From positions 1 to 40,452 of the forward strand of contig JAFAZW010000069.1 of the NCBI GenBank assembly GCA_019239415.1: a stretch of 40,452 nt of DNA. The letters are read 5' to 3'. The notes beneath the pieces are model-generated. The model saw only the letters and a program-made list of their open reading frames with translations. It did not search any database and was not told the origin of the DNA. This document shows positions 15,452 to 24,172 of this stretch, in pieces. Numbering within the stretch: the first letter of the stretch is position 1; every line of letters begins with the position of its first letter. The translations under genes were made by a program, and so were the position numbers. Source of the DNA: Alphaproteobacteria bacterium. GTDB taxonomy: Bacteria > Pseudomonadota > Alphaproteobacteria > Sphingomonadales > Sphingomonadaceae.

Positions 15452-17353
15452 TCAGAGCGTCTTCAGATATTCGAGCAAGGCGAGCCGCTGATCCTCGCTC
15501 AGCTGACCGACTTTGTAATTGTGGCCCACGTTGCGGTTGCCGTCGAGCGCCACGTCGAACCGGAACGCATTGCCAGGCGCGGCCGGATCGGGCTTGCCGC
15601 CGGCCGGCGTCGGGCAGCCCGCGCCGCTTTCTGCGCCGGTCTGGTAGCCGACTTTGGACACATTGTAGCGGCGCGTGCCGACGTAGAAGCAGGTCGGCCG
15701 CTTCTCGGGCGGCAGCAGCAGGTCGTAGAGGGTCGGGACCGATCCGTCGTGGAGGTAGGGCGCGGTCGCCCAGATGCCCTCGAGCGTGCGGGCCTTGTAC
15801 TTGAAATAGGGCGAGTTCGACTTGAAGCAGGAATCGAGCCGCCCCTTCTTCCGCTCCGCCGGCGAGACGGCGGTCGCGGCCTTCGTCGTCTTCGGCAGCT
15901 TCTCGATGCCGAGCGCGAGATCGAGGGCCTGCTCGGCGACCTGCTGCCACTTCGCGACCAGGCTGCCGACGACCGTCGTCGTCAGCATGTTGGCGAGCGC
16001 CTCCGTCTCCTGCGTGGGCGGCCCGCTGAAATAGTTGCGCGGCCTGCCGTTGAGACGGCCGCTCGCGCTCTCATAGGAAACCGCATTGCACGCCATCCAG
16101 GGATCGGTGTTGTTTCCGCCGGGATCGCCGGCCGCGAGCGGCACCATCGTCACGTCGTAAATGCCGCCGTTGAGGTTCTTCTCGCTGTGGCAGCCCGCGC
16201 AATGCTGCTCGTAGAGCGGCTTGCCCTGATCGGCCCTGGCGCGGTTGATCGCGCCGGGCCAGGGCGGCGGCTTGAGCTGGCGCAGCAAGCCCTCGAGCTC
16301 GTCGAGCTGATCGGCGCGGATGCTGGAGTCGAAGCCGCCCATTTCGGGATTCGGCTTGATGACCACATCGCCGAACACGCCCACCACCTCGCCGGCATTG
16401 CGGCCCAGCGCGCTGTAATCGAGGATCTTGCCGTTCGGGAAGGTGATCCGCTTCGGCTTGCCTCCCTTCGGACGGACCTCGACGATGCCGTTCCACTGCA
16501 GTTGGCTCTCGCGGTAGATGTTCCACAGGAACGGATAGCTGACCGGCGCATCGGAAGGGTTGGCAGTGGCGGGGCGCGAGCCCGCCGGGAGGCCGTAGAC
16601 CGCGAGCTGGGACACCTTGTTGAAGATGTGGCCGAACGCGTCCAGCCGACCGTAGCCGTAGCGCAGGTCGGTCTTGTTCAGCCGCGCATTCTCGGTCTCC
16701 CAGCCGATCAGCTTCTGGAGCTCGCCCGTGAGCGTCGCGCGATTGGCGTCGCTGTCCTGCCCGCCGAGCACCTTCTTCGCGAAGCGGTCGAACTTGTCGG
16801 CATTGCCGTAGGTGGCGTTGAGCGCCGCGTCGACGCCTTCGATGAACCCCTGGAAATCGACCAGGCTCGGTCCGCCGTCGACGACCAGGCTCTTCCCGTC
16901 GAACTCCAGGTTCGCGGTGTGGCAGGCGGCGCAATTCAGGCCGAGCCACGGCTCCTGGTTCTTCTGGCCGGGGAACCAGCGCAGCTTGGTGTAGCTCAAC
17001 TGATCGTCCGGCTGCTGATCGATCGCGAAGCCGACCGGCAGCTGCGGATTCTTCAGATTCGGGACGGTGATGAAGCGGAAGCGCGCGAGGTTGCCGTTCT
17101 CGAAGAAGGCCTGCTGGTCCTCGGCCCGCTCGAGGGCCTTGGCCCAGGCCCAGGGCAGCAGCCGCGACCCCTGGGTGGGCTGGTACCAGGCGCCCCGCTG
17201 ATTGCCGTCCCAGCCCTGCGTCAGCCAGGGATTCGCGTCGGTGGCCGGGCCGGGCTTGCCGCCCGCGCCCATGTCCTTGCAGGCGACGACGCCCAGCAGG
17301 AGCGACGCGCCCGCCAGGAGGGAAATTCTGCCAAGCTTCGCCGATCCGGTCAT
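15452..17353 (-). CDS. RoxA-like di-haem cytochrome c (putative oxygenase/peroxidase-type)
   Basis: 633 residues from the ATG at 17353, chosen for the strong GGGGGG Shine-Dalgarno tract just upstream; an in-frame ATG at 17374 is less likely. The N-terminus has a hydrophobic signal ending in a possible lipobox (VVAC, Cys25), so a periplasmic lipoprotein is likely. Two haem-binding motifs are visible, CAACH (141-145) and CAGCH (385-389), 244 residues apart. The segments YGRLDAFGHIFN, TLEGIWATAPYLHDGSVPTL and the C-terminal LSEDQRLALLEYLKTL fit the RoxA/RoxB (rubber-oxygenase-like) group of large di-haem cytochromes. A MauG/CcpA-type peroxidase is the alternative. Upstream partner of the P450 gene (11-nt gap). 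Confidence 0.87.
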   Translation of the reverse strand: MTGSAKLGRISLLAGASLLLGVVACKDMGAGGKPGPATDANPWLTQGWDGNQRGAWYQPTQGSRLLPWAWAKALERAEDQQAFFENGNLARFRFITVPNLKNPQLPVGFAIDQQPDDQLSYTKLRWFPGQKNQEPWLGLNCAACHTANLEFDGKSLVVDGGPSLVDFQGFIEGVDAALNATYGNADKFDRFAKKVLGGQDSDANRATLTGELQKLIGWETENARLNKTDLRYGYGRLDAFGHIFNKVSQLAVYGLPAGSRPATANPSDAPVSYPFLWNIYRESQLQWNGIVEVRPKGGKPKRITFPNGKILDYSALGRNAGEVVGVFGDVVIKPNPEMGGFDSSIRADQLDELEGLLRQLKPPPWPGAINRARADQGKPLYEQHCAGCHSEKNLNGGIYDVTMVPLAAGDPGGNNTDPWMACNAVSYESASGRLNGRPRNYFSGPPTQETEALANMLTTTVVGSLVAKWQQVAEQALDLALGIEKLPKTTKAATAVSPAERKKGRLDSCFKSNSPYFKYKARTLEGIWATAPYLHDGSVPTLYDLLLPPEKRPTCFYVGTRRYNVSKVGYQTGAESGAGCPTPAGGKPDPAAPGNAFRFDVALDGNRNVGHNYKVGQLSEDQRLALLEYLKTL

Positions 17354-17564
17354 GCCGCCCCCCCTTGCGCGCATCGCGCGCCATGCCCGGCCGGCCGCCC
17401 GCGCGATGCGCGGATCCGCCTCCGCCAGGCCTGCCTCGCAGTCCCGCCGATTTCGCTCCCCAAGTCAATGGATTTCAGCGCCGAAACGAAGAAGATTTCC
17501 GGTTGCGCGCGGCGAGACGACCAAGGCACAATTCGGCGACCGGACGGGCGCGGGGAGGCGAACC

Positions 17565-18182
17565 ATGGGAGTTGCGATCAGCGGCGCGCAGTATCTCTGG
17601 CCGAATGCGCGGGTTCCCTACGAAGTCGATCCGGCATTCCCGGACCCGCAGCGCGTGGTCGACGCCGTCGCGGAGTGGAACGGCCGCACGGTGATTCGCT
17701 TCGAGCCTCGATCCGGCGAGAACGATTATCTGCTGATCATGCCGGAAGCCGGCTGCGCCATCTCCGATGTCGGCCGGCGTGGCGGGGAGCAGCGTATCTG
17801 CATCGGCGACAGCTGCACCGCCGGGCAGCTCGCCCACGAGCTGGGCCATACCGTCGGACTGTGGCACGAGCATTGCCGACACGACCGCGACGCCTGGGTG
17901 TCGATCGTCTGGAACTACATCGAGGACGGCTGCGAGGACAATTTCAAGATCGACTTCATCGATGGGACGGCGGCGGCGACCGACGATATCGGTGCCTATG
18001 ATTACGGCTCGATCATGCATTACGGTGCCTACGACTTCGCCGTCGACGACCAGCTCGCGGTGATGACGGCGCTGAAGGCCATCCCGTCCGGCGTCACGAT
18101 GGGCCAGCGCGACGCCCTCAGCGACGGCGACATCGCGGCCGTCTCCGCCCTCTATGCCGGCGTCGCGCCCGCAAGGCGCTAA
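17565..18182 (+). CDS. Astacin-like (M12A) zinc metalloprotease, catalytic domain only
   Basis: 205 residues. The extended zinc motif is HELGHTVGLWHEHCRHDRD (His91, Glu92, His95, His101), followed by the Met-turn SIMHYG (149-154) with the family tyrosine. The protein starts at AISGAQYLWPNARVPYEV, which lines up with the N-terminus of mature astacins: there is no signal peptide and no propeptide. The ATG at 17565 is preceded by a very good ribosome-binding site (GGGGAGG, 5 nt away), and a longer reading is only antisense to the cytochrome gene. It diverges from the cytochrome gene. How it would be kept inactive or exported is not evident. Confidence 0.9.
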   Translation: MGVAISGAQYLWPNARVPYEVDPAFPDPQRVVDAVAEWNGRTVIRFEPRSGENDYLLIMPEAGCAISDVGRRGGEQRICIGDSCTAGQLAHELGHTVGLWHEHCRHDRDAWVSIVWNYIEDGCEDNFKIDFIDGTAAATDDIGAYDYGSIMHYGAYDFAVDDQLAVMTALKAIPSGVTMGQRDALSDGDIAAVSALYAGVAPARR

Positions 18183-18200
18183 ACTGGCTATCCGGATCTT

Positions 18201-18290
18201 CGTCATGCCGGACTTGATCCGGCATCCACCTTGTCCCCTTCTCCCATGAGATGAAGCAGGTAGACCCCGGATCAAGTCCGGGGTGACGAG
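18201..18290. repeat. Inverted pair of REP-like elements between astacin and autotransporter genes
   Basis: CGTCATGCCGGACTTGATCC (from 18201) and, inverted, GGATCAAGTCCGGGGTGACG (18269-18288) form a pair separated by about 45 nt, each itself a hairpin. It fills the gap between two genes that converge and may stop transcription from both sides (inference). Related in layout, but not identical, to the elements at 9257 and 33825. Confidence 0.75.
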
Positions 18291-18310
18291 CCAACTGAAG
18301 CGTCGCCCCC

Positions 18311-20161
18311 CTAGAACCCCACCTTCAGCGCCGCGAAGCCGCCGAGGTCGTTGCCGCCGCGGCGCTCGAACGAGCCGCTGCCCTGGACCTGGAGCGACAC
18401 CGCGCCTCCGAGCGAGAGATCGGCGCCCGCGGTGACGCGGCCGTAGGTGCGCTTGGTGCGGCTGCCCAGCGCGAAGCTGTTGACGATGGTCGGCGCCGCC
18501 GTCTCGGAATAGCGGACGATGCGGCCGTCTCCCTCGAAATCCTTCTCCGCCAGGATCTCGGCATAGGGGCGGACGGCGAGGCCGCCGACCTCCGCATTGC
18601 CGCGCAGCTCGAGGCCGGCGCTGCCGGTCAGCGCCTTGACCCGCTGCCGCTGGACGTTGAGCGTCAGCACCGGGTCGCCGGCCTCGGTATAGCCGCCGAT
18701 CGTGGCACGGGCATAATTGACCGCCGCAACCGGGCCGATCCGAAGGCCGCCCGTTTCCATCAGATAACCCGCCTTCGCTCCGGCCAGCACATTGTGGCCC
18801 TTGGGGCTGGCATGGATCTCGTCGATCACGGCGGTGCGGCGGATCTTGTAGTCGAGCCAGCCATAGCCCGCATAACCCTGCGCGAAGACGCCGCCCGAGG
18901 CGAAGCCGGCATAGGCGCCGAGGTGCCAGGCCTCGGCGCGAGCGCTGCCGGTGCCGGTGTTCATGTCGGCCTTGGGGCGGCTGTAGCTGATCGCGCCGCC
19001 GACGACGGCCGAGCCGGCCTCATATTCGGCGCCGCCGCTCACGCCGTAGGTGTCGAGCGTGTAGTCGAGGCTGGTGAGCGTCGCGCGCTGGCGCTGGTGC
19101 TCGGTGCTGCCGCTGACGAAGAAGTGGATGCCGTCGCCCTCCGCGCCGGCGCGGGCGTTCGAGAGGTCGAGGCGACCGGTCATGACCTTGCCGAAGCTTG
19201 CCGCAGCCTGGAGGCCGGCGTCGGTTTGCGCCTGGAACTGGAGCGGCGCCTCGAGCTGGCGCACCGCATATTTGCCGACGATCGCAAAGCCGGCCGAGGT
19301 GAGGTGGAGGTTGTCGACGTAGAACAGATATTTGTCGAGCAGCTCGGGGTTGGTGGTGACGCAAGCGACGGGACAGGCGCCGGCGCTCTGCAGCCCGAAG
19401 GCGCTGAGGTTGGCCGCGACCTGGTCGCCGATCTTGTTGAGATCGAGATAGTTGACGATGACGCCCTTGGAGGCATAGCCGGCGAGGACCGGCTGCATGC
19501 CCGAGTTGAAGGCGCTCGAATAAGCGCTTCCCACCTGCGCGATCGGCTGGCCTACCACTTCCGGGAGCCGCCCCGTGTCTCCGGCCAGGAAGGTGATGTT
19601 GCGGGCGCCGGCGGCGACCAGCGCATCGAGCCCGGCCTTCGCCTCCCCGACCTTCTGGGTCGCCTGCGCCGGGACGCCGGCGAGGAGGGTGGAGATCTGC
19701 GCGGCGGTCGGCGTGTTGCCGAGGCTCTTCTCATAGGCGCGCGCGTCGTTGCCGCCGATCGAGATCACGAGGAGGTCGGTCGGCGCGAAGGTGCCGCTCA
19801 CCCGCGGGAAGGTGGCTGGCCCGCCGCCGGCGAGGAAGGACTGATATTCGGTGACGAAGCCCGGGATGCCCGGGCCGTTGATGTTGCCGTTGTTGGTGAA
19901 GGCGCCGCCGATCGCGAAATTGTCGTCGCGCACGCCGAGGATCTGCGACATCGTGTCGACGAAGTTGGTGCCGTTCGAGAAGCGGCCGTTCGAATAGACG
20001 GCCGGCGGCGCGACGCCGAGCAGCCGGAACAGGTTGCCGGTGTCGGCATAGGAATCGCCGAATGCCACGATCCGCCCGACCCGCTGCGCCGAAGCCGGCG
20101 CCGCAGTCGCCAACGCCGCAAGAGCCGCTCCCCCACACAGGAGCTTCGTCGAAAAACGCAT
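18311..20161 (-). CDS. GDSL-type esterase autotransporter (EstA-like)
   Basis: 616 residues. Signal peptide 1-25 (cleavage after ASA). The passenger is an SGNH/GDSL hydrolase: block I FGDSYADTGN with Ser37, block III GGND (136-139), and block V DNLHLT with Asp283 and His286. The block I motif is GDSY rather than GDSL. The last 270 or so residues form an autotransporter beta-barrel with alternating aromatic strands and the typical C-terminal phenylalanine (ALKVGF). Such proteins display a lipase or esterase on the cell surface. Single gene, convergent with the astacin gene. Confidence 0.94.
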   Translation of the reverse strand: MRFSTKLLCGGAALAALATAAPASAQRVGRIVAFGDSYADTGNLFRLLGVAPPAVYSNGRFSNGTNFVDTMSQILGVRDDNFAIGGAFTNNGNINGPGIPGFVTEYQSFLAGGGPATFPRVSGTFAPTDLLVISIGGNDARAYEKSLGNTPTAAQISTLLAGVPAQATQKVGEAKAGLDALVAAGARNITFLAGDTGRLPEVVGQPIAQVGSAYSSAFNSGMQPVLAGYASKGVIVNYLDLNKIGDQVAANLSAFGLQSAGACPVACVTTNPELLDKYLFYVDNLHLTSAGFAIVGKYAVRQLEAPLQFQAQTDAGLQAAASFGKVMTGRLDLSNARAGAEGDGIHFFVSGSTEHQRQRATLTSLDYTLDTYGVSGGAEYEAGSAVVGGAISYSRPKADMNTGTGSARAEAWHLGAYAGFASGGVFAQGYAGYGWLDYKIRRTAVIDEIHASPKGHNVLAGAKAGYLMETGGLRIGPVAAVNYARATIGGYTEAGDPVLTLNVQRQRVKALTGSAGLELRGNAEVGGLAVRPYAEILAEKDFEGDGRIVRYSETAAPTIVNSFALGSRTKRTYGRVTAGADLSLGGAVSLQVQGSGSFERRGGNDLGGFAALKVGF

Positions 20162-20246
20162 GAAAATCCCCTCCCCAACAGCCGCCCCCCGGCGGCGCCT
20201 GTGGCGAGACCGTGCCGCGCTTTGCGCCGACTTACAAGGCGGTAAA

Positions 20247-20582
20247 TTAGCCGGGGCCGCTGCCCCGCTCGCGCTGCTTCACCTTGCGCACCTCGGCGAG
20301 CTGGCCGCGCAGAATCGCGATCGCGTCCTTCTCGGCAGCGGTAAGATCGGCCAGGGGGAGCCGCTCGATCAGCACCTCCAGCGCGTCGCCGATGCGGCCG
20401 AGCTGACGGCCGTAGCTGCCGACCTCGTCGAGCACCTTCTGCTCGATTTCCGGGTGCGGGGTCTGGCCGAGGTTGATGTTGACCAGGCCGAGTTGCGCAC
20501 CCTGATTGTAGAAGGTCCACGGGTTGATCGCCTGCCAAAGCTTCTCCGGCGCGAGCGGAACCTTGAAGATGCTGTCGGCCAT
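20247..20582 (-). CDS. Conserved-looking small protein of unknown function
   Basis: 111 residues from the ATG at 20582 (an in-frame GTG lies one codon upstream; an AGGGAG tract 8 nt before the ATG supports the latter). Soluble and largely helical, starting ADSIFKVPLAPEKLWQAINP and ending in a charged tail (LAEVRKVKQRERGSG) that looks like a short coiled coil. I recognise no domain. It follows accC by 99 nt on the same strand, across the remains of a duplicated accC end, so it may be read with the acc genes. Confidence 0.7.
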   Translation of the reverse strand: MADSIFKVPLAPEKLWQAINPWTFYNQGAQLGLVNINLGQTPHPEIEQKVLDEVGSYGRQLGRIGDALEVLIERLPLADLTAAEKDAIAILRGQLAEVRKVKQRERGSGPG

Positions 20583-20624
20583 CACTTTTTCTCCCTCACC
20601 GGCGCCGTCCTCCCCCCCTGCAGG

Positions 20625-20714
20625 CCAGCCATTCCTCGAGATGGCTCGAGGGAAGGCCTTAGGGCCGTCCCCCGGACGCCCCTAGCCGCTGTCGCGGCCC
20701 AGCCATTCCTCGAG
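20625..20714. repeat. 16-bp direct repeat: decayed duplicate of the accC 3' end
   Basis: CCAGCCATTCCTCGAG occurs at 20625-20640 and again at 20699-20714, 74 nt apart. The second copy is inside accC and encodes its LEEWLG end; the first lies beyond the accC stop and would encode the alternative ending LEEWLACRGG. Next to the first copy, CCTCGAG-ATGG-CTCGAGG makes a perfect 7-bp hairpin. This looks like a small duplication or a rearranged gene end. Confidence 0.65.
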
Positions 20715-22028
20715 CCATTTGATCGTGTAATTTCCAGCCAGGAACTCGGGGTCCTGGACGAGCTTCTGGTGGAGCGGGATGGTGGTCTTGAGGCCGTCGA
20801 CGACGAATTCCTCGAGCGCACGGCGCAGGCGCATGATGCAGCGTTCGCGGTTCGAGCCGTAGACGATCAGCTTGGCGATCATGCTGTCGTAATAAGGCGG
20901 CACCCGGTAGCCGGCGTAGAGGCCCGAATCGACGCGCACGTGCATGCCGCCCGGCGCGACGTAGTTCTTCACCAGGCCCGGCGAGGGCGCGAAGGTCTGC
21001 GGGTCCTCGGCGTTGATCCGGCACTCGATGGCGTGGCCGCGGAAGCTGATCTGGTCCTGGCTGCACGACAGGCCCTCGCCGGCGGCGATGCGGATCTGCT
21101 CGCGCACCAGATCCATGCCGGTGATGTACTCGGTCACCGGATGCTCGACCTGGAGCCGCGTATTCATCTCGATGAAGTAGAATTCGCCATTCTCGTAGAG
21201 GAACTCGATCGTCCCGGCGCCGCGATAGGCCATGTCGGCCATCGCCTTCGCGACGATGCCGCCCATCCGGTCCCGCTCCTCGGGCGATATGACGGGAGAG
21301 CCGGCTTCCTCGAGCACCTTCTGGTGGCGGCGCTGCAGCGAGCAGTCGCGCTCGCCCAGGTGGACCGCCTTGCCCTCGCCGTCGCCGAACACCTGGAACT
21401 CGATGTGGCGCGGATCGCCGAGATATTTTTCCATATAGACGGTGTCGTCGCCGAACGCGTTCTTCGCCTCCGAGCGCGCCTGGCTGATCTGCGTCTCGAG
21501 CTCGTCCTCGGAACGGACGACCTTCATACCCCGCCCGCCGCCTCCGGACGCCGCCTTGATGAGCACCGGATAGCCGGTCTCGCGCGCCACCGCCCGTGCT
21601 TCGTCCAGCCCTTCGACGGGGCCGTCGGAGCCCGGCACCAGCGGGAGGCCGAGCTTGGCCGCCGTGCGCTTGGCCTCGACCTTGTCGCCCATCACGCGGA
21701 TATGCTCCGGCTTCGGGCCGATCCAGACGATGCCGTGCGATTCCACGATCTCGGCGAAACGGGCATTCTCGGAGAGGAAGCCGTAGCCCGGATGGATGGC
21801 GTCGGCGTGCGCGATCTCGGCGGCCGAGATGATGTTGGGGATGTTGAGATAGGAGTCCGCGGCCGGCGGCGGACCGATGCACACGGCTTCGTCGGCGAGG
21901 CGGACGTGCATGGCATCGGCATCGGCGGTCGAATGGACCGCCACCGTCTTGATGCCCATTTCGTGGCAGGCGCGGTGGATGCGGAGCGCGATCTCGCCGC
22001 GATTGGCGATGAGGACCTTCTGGATCAT
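20682..22028 (-). CDS. accC: Acetyl-CoA carboxylase, biotin carboxylase subunit
   Basis: 448 residues, the standard size. Carboxylates the biotin of AccB with ATP and bicarbonate. ATP-grasp hallmarks: [19 protein letters not shown] at the start, the glycine-rich loop [30 protein letters not shown] and [14 protein letters not shown]. It starts 7 nt after accB. The C-terminus ([10 protein letters not shown]) differs from a second, decayed copy of the same end found about 75 nt downstream. Confidence 0.98.
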   Translation of the reverse strand: MIQKVLIANRGEIALRIHRACHEMGIKTVAVHSTADADAMHVRLADEAVCIGPPPAADSYLNIPNIISAAEIAHADAIHPGYGFLSENARFAEIVESHGIVWIGPKPEHIRVMGDKVEAKRTAAKLGLPLVPGSDGPVEGLDEARAVARETGYPVLIKAASGGGGRGMKVVRSEDELETQISQARSEAKNAFGDDTVYMEKYLGDPRHIEFQVFGDGEGKAVHLGERDCSLQRRHQKVLEEAGSPVISPEERDRMGGIVAKAMADMAYRGAGTIEFLYENGEFYFIEMNTRLQVEHPVTEYITGMDLVREQIRIAAGEGLSCSQDQISFRGHAIECRINAEDPQTFAPSPGLVKNYVAPGGMHVRVDSGLYAGYRVPPYYDSMIAKLIVYGSNRERCIMRLRRALEEFVVDGLKTTIPLHQKLVQDPEFLAGNYTIKWLEEWLGRDSG

Positions 22029-22035
22029 GCCCGCG

Positions 22036-22527
22036 TCACTCGACGATGACGAGCGGCTGGTCGAACTCCACCGGTTGCGCGTCGACGACGAGCACCTGGC
22101 GCACCGTCCCGGCGCGCGGCGCGACGATGGGGTTCATCACCTTCATCGCCTCCACGATGAGCAGGGTCTCGCCCTCGCGAACGCTGTCGCCGACCGACAC
22201 GAACGGCTTCGATCCCGGCTCGGCGGAGAGATAGGCGGTGCCGACCATCGGTGACTTGACCGCGCCCGGATGCTGGGCGGGGGCGACGTCGGCGGCGGGC
22301 GCGGCCGCGGCCGGCGGCACGGGAGGCGGCGCGGCGACGAGAGGCGCAGCGGCGGCCGGTGGCGCATGGGCGAACGCCACTTCCCGCTTCACCACGATGC
22401 GCCGCTCGCCGTCGACGACTTCGATCTCCGTCAGCTCATTCTGGTTGAGAAGCTCGGCGAGCTGGCGCACGAGATCGGCTTCGATGCGCATGCCGCCCGC
22501 CTCGGGCGAGTCGCGTTCGTCGGTCAT
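22036..22527 (-). CDS. accB: Acetyl-CoA carboxylase biotin carboxyl carrier protein
   Basis: 163 residues. Carries the biotin of acetyl-CoA carboxylase on Lys129 in EAMKVMN. N-terminal helical region ([23 protein letters not shown]), an Ala/Pro-rich linker at about 54-88, then the biotinyl domain. The ATG at 22527 ([12 protein letters not shown]) is preceded by GGGG at a workable distance; an in-frame ATG eleven codons upstream is less likely. It lies between aroQ (29-nt gap) and accC (7-nt gap), a common alphaproteobacterial order. Confidence 0.97.
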   Translation of the reverse strand: MTDERDSPEAGGMRIEADLVRQLAELLNQNELTEIEVVDGERRIVVKREVAFAHAPPAAAAPLVAAPPPVPPAAAAPAADVAPAQHPGAVKSPMVGTAYLSAEPGSKPFVSVGDSVREGETLLIVEAMKVMNPIVAPRAGTVRQVLVVDAQPVEFDQPLVIVE

Positions 22528-22556
22528 TCCATTCCCCTTTGAAGGGCGCGCTTTAG

Positions 22557-22997
22557 TCAAAACGACGCCGCCGCGTCCAGCGCGAGCAGGTACCCCGATG
22601 CGCCGAACCCCGCGATCGAGCCCGCGGCGACCGGCGCGACGAAGCTGCGTCGGCGGAAGCTCTCGCGCGCCTGCGGGTTGGACAGGTGGACCTCGATCAC
22701 CGGGGTCGCGATCGCCTTCACCGCGTCGTGCAACGCCACCGACGTGTGGGTCAATCCGCCGGGATTGAGGATCACGGCCTTCGCGCCTTCCGCCTGCGCC
22801 TCGTGCAGCCAGTCGATGAGGTGTCCCTCATGGTTCGACTGGCGGATCTCGACGGCGAGGCCGAGCGCCTGCGCCCGGTCTTCGAGCCGCCCCGCGATGT
22901 CGTCCAGAGTGTCGGACCCGTAAACCTCCGGCTCCCGCGATCCGAGGAGATTGAGGTTGGGCCCGTTCAGCACGTAGACGGTGGGTAGCGTCGCCAT
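22557..22997 (-). CDS. aroQ: 3-dehydroquinate dehydratase, type II
   Basis: 146 residues. Third step of the shikimate pathway. Type II hallmarks: [21 protein letters not shown] with the catalytic tyrosine, the [16 protein letters not shown] segment, [18 protein letters not shown], and the substrate-binding [14 protein letters not shown] with its histidine. It is the first gene of the aroQ-accB-accC cluster and diverges from thiS across a REP-like element. Confidence 0.98.
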   Translation of the reverse strand: MATLPTVYVLNGPNLNLLGSREPEVYGSDTLDDIAGRLEDRAQALGLAVEIRQSNHEGHLIDWLHEAQAEGAKAVILNPGGLTHTSVALHDAVKAIATPVIEVHLSNPQARESFRRRSFVAPVAAGSIAGFGASGYLLALDAAASF

Positions 22998-23037
22998 GGC
23001 GGGACGCTATAGGGGCTTCCGCCCGTGTCCCCAAGTT

Positions 23038-23112
23038 CGTTCGTGCCGAGCGAAGTCGAGGCGCGCGGCTCCGAGGTCGAGGGGCGGCCCTCGGCTTCGC
23101 CCGGGACGAACG
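23038..23112. repeat. REP-like inverted repeat upstream of thiS
   Basis: CGTTCGTGCCGAGCGAAGTC (from 23038) and the inverted CCTCGGCTTCGCCCGGGACG...AACG (ending 23112) form imperfect arms around a 30-nt centre that holds a further CGAGGTCGAGG repeat. The layout is that of the sphingomonad repeats that translate as FVPSEVEA. The right end runs into the GAGG that serves as the ribosome-binding site of thiS. No thiamine-pyrophosphate riboswitch consensus is visible in this gap. Confidence 0.7.
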
Positions 23113-23120
23113 AGGTTGGT

Positions 23121-23339
23121 GTGGATCCCATTGAAACGAACTCGATCCGGGTGAACGGCGAACACCGCCGCGTCCCCAAGGGGATCACCGTCGCCGAGCT
23201 CGCGCTCGATCTCGGCCTCGAGCCGACGCGCGTCGCCGTTGAACGCAATCTGGAGATCGTTCCCCGCTCCACCCTCGCCGAGGTGACGATCGAGGACGGC
23301 GACGATTTCGAGATCGTCACCTTCGTGGGCGGGGGCTGA
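23121..23339 (+). CDS. thiS: Sulfur carrier protein ThiS
   Basis: 72 residues from a GTG start (GAGG lies 5 nt upstream). Ubiquitin-like fold: [20 protein letters not shown], then [13 protein letters not shown], and the C-terminus [12 protein letters not shown], ending in the Gly-Gly that is thiocarboxylated to donate sulfur for the thiazole ring of thiamine. Its stop is 2 nt before the thiG start. An upstream in-frame extension to 23025 only reads through the repeat element. Confidence 0.94.
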   Translation: MDPIETNSIRVNGEHRRVPKGITVAELALDLGLEPTRVAVERNLEIVPRSTLAEVTIEDGDDFEIVTFVGGG

Positions 23340-23341
23340 GC

Positions 23342-24172
23342 GTGACGAAGCTGATGGACGAAGCGGCGGTCAAGCAGCGCACGCTCGACGTGGCCCTTGC
23401 CGTTCACGATCCTTGGACCGTCGCAGGCCGCACCTTCACCTCGCGGCTCATCGTCGGCACGGGGAAGTACAAGTCGTTTTCCGAGAATGCGCGCGCGGTC
23501 GAAGCGTCGGGGGCCGAGATCGTCACCGTCGCGGTGCGGCGGGTGAACGTGTCGGATCCGCAGCAGCCGATGCTGGTGGACTTCATCGACCCCAAGCAGG
23601 TCACCTACCTCCCCAACACGGCCGGCTGCTTCACCGCCGAGGAGGCGATCCGCACGCTGCGCCTCGCCCGCGAGGCGGGCGGCTGGACCTTGGTCAAGCT
23701 GGAGGTGCTGGGCGAGGCGAAGACCCTTTATCCCGACATGGCCGAGACGCTGCGCGCCACCGAGATCCTCGCGAAAGAGGGTTTCGAGCCGATGGTCTAT
23801 TGCGCCGACGACCCGATCGCCGCGAAGAAGCTCGAGGACGCCGGGGCCGTGGCGATCATGCCGCTCGGCGCGCCGATCGGTTCGGGCCTCGGCCTCCAGA
23901 ACGAGGTGATGATCCGCATCATCGTCGAGCAGGCGAAGGTGCCGGTGCTGGTCGACGCCGGCGTCGGCACCGCCTCGGACGCGGCGGTGGCGATGGAGCT
24001 GGGCTGCACCGGCGTCCTCATGAACACGGCCATCGCCGAAGCGAAGGATCCGGTGCTGATGGCCCGCGCGATGAAGCTTGCGGTCGAGGGCGGCCGGCTC
24101 GCCTACCGCGCCGGCCGGATGGGCAAGCGGCGCTACGCCGACCCGTCGAGCCCGCTCGCCGGCCTCATCTGA
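23342..24172 (+). CDS. thiG: Thiazole synthase ThiG
   Basis: 276 residues. Builds the thiamine thiazole phosphate from deoxyxylulose phosphate, the ThiS thiocarboxylate and an imine. Family segments: [29 protein letters not shown] (with the Schiff-base lysine in VKLEVL), [15 protein letters not shown] and [22 protein letters not shown]. The GTG at 23342 follows a GGGGG tract at a good distance; an ATG four codons further (23354) is possible. Its last 40 bases overlap the end of the oppositely oriented methyltransferase gene. Confidence 0.97.
   Translation: MTKLMDEAAVKQRTLDVALAVHDPWTVAGRTFTSRLIVGTGKYKSFSENARAVEASGAEIVTVAVRRVNVSDPQQPMLVDFIDPKQVTYLPNTAGCFTAEEAIRTLRLAREAGGWTLVKLEVLGEAKTLYPDMAETLRATEILAKEGFEPMVYCADDPIAAKKLEDAGAVAIMPLGAPIGSGLGLQNEVMIRIIVEQAKVPVLVDAGVGTASDAAVAMELGCTGVLMNTAIAEAKDPVLMARAMKLAVEGGRLAYRAGRMGKRRYADPSSPLAGLI

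Noticed and set aside
22998-23120. Possible TPP riboswitch in front of thiS
   Set aside because: The space is filled by a REP-like repeat and I see neither of the conserved THI-box sequences.
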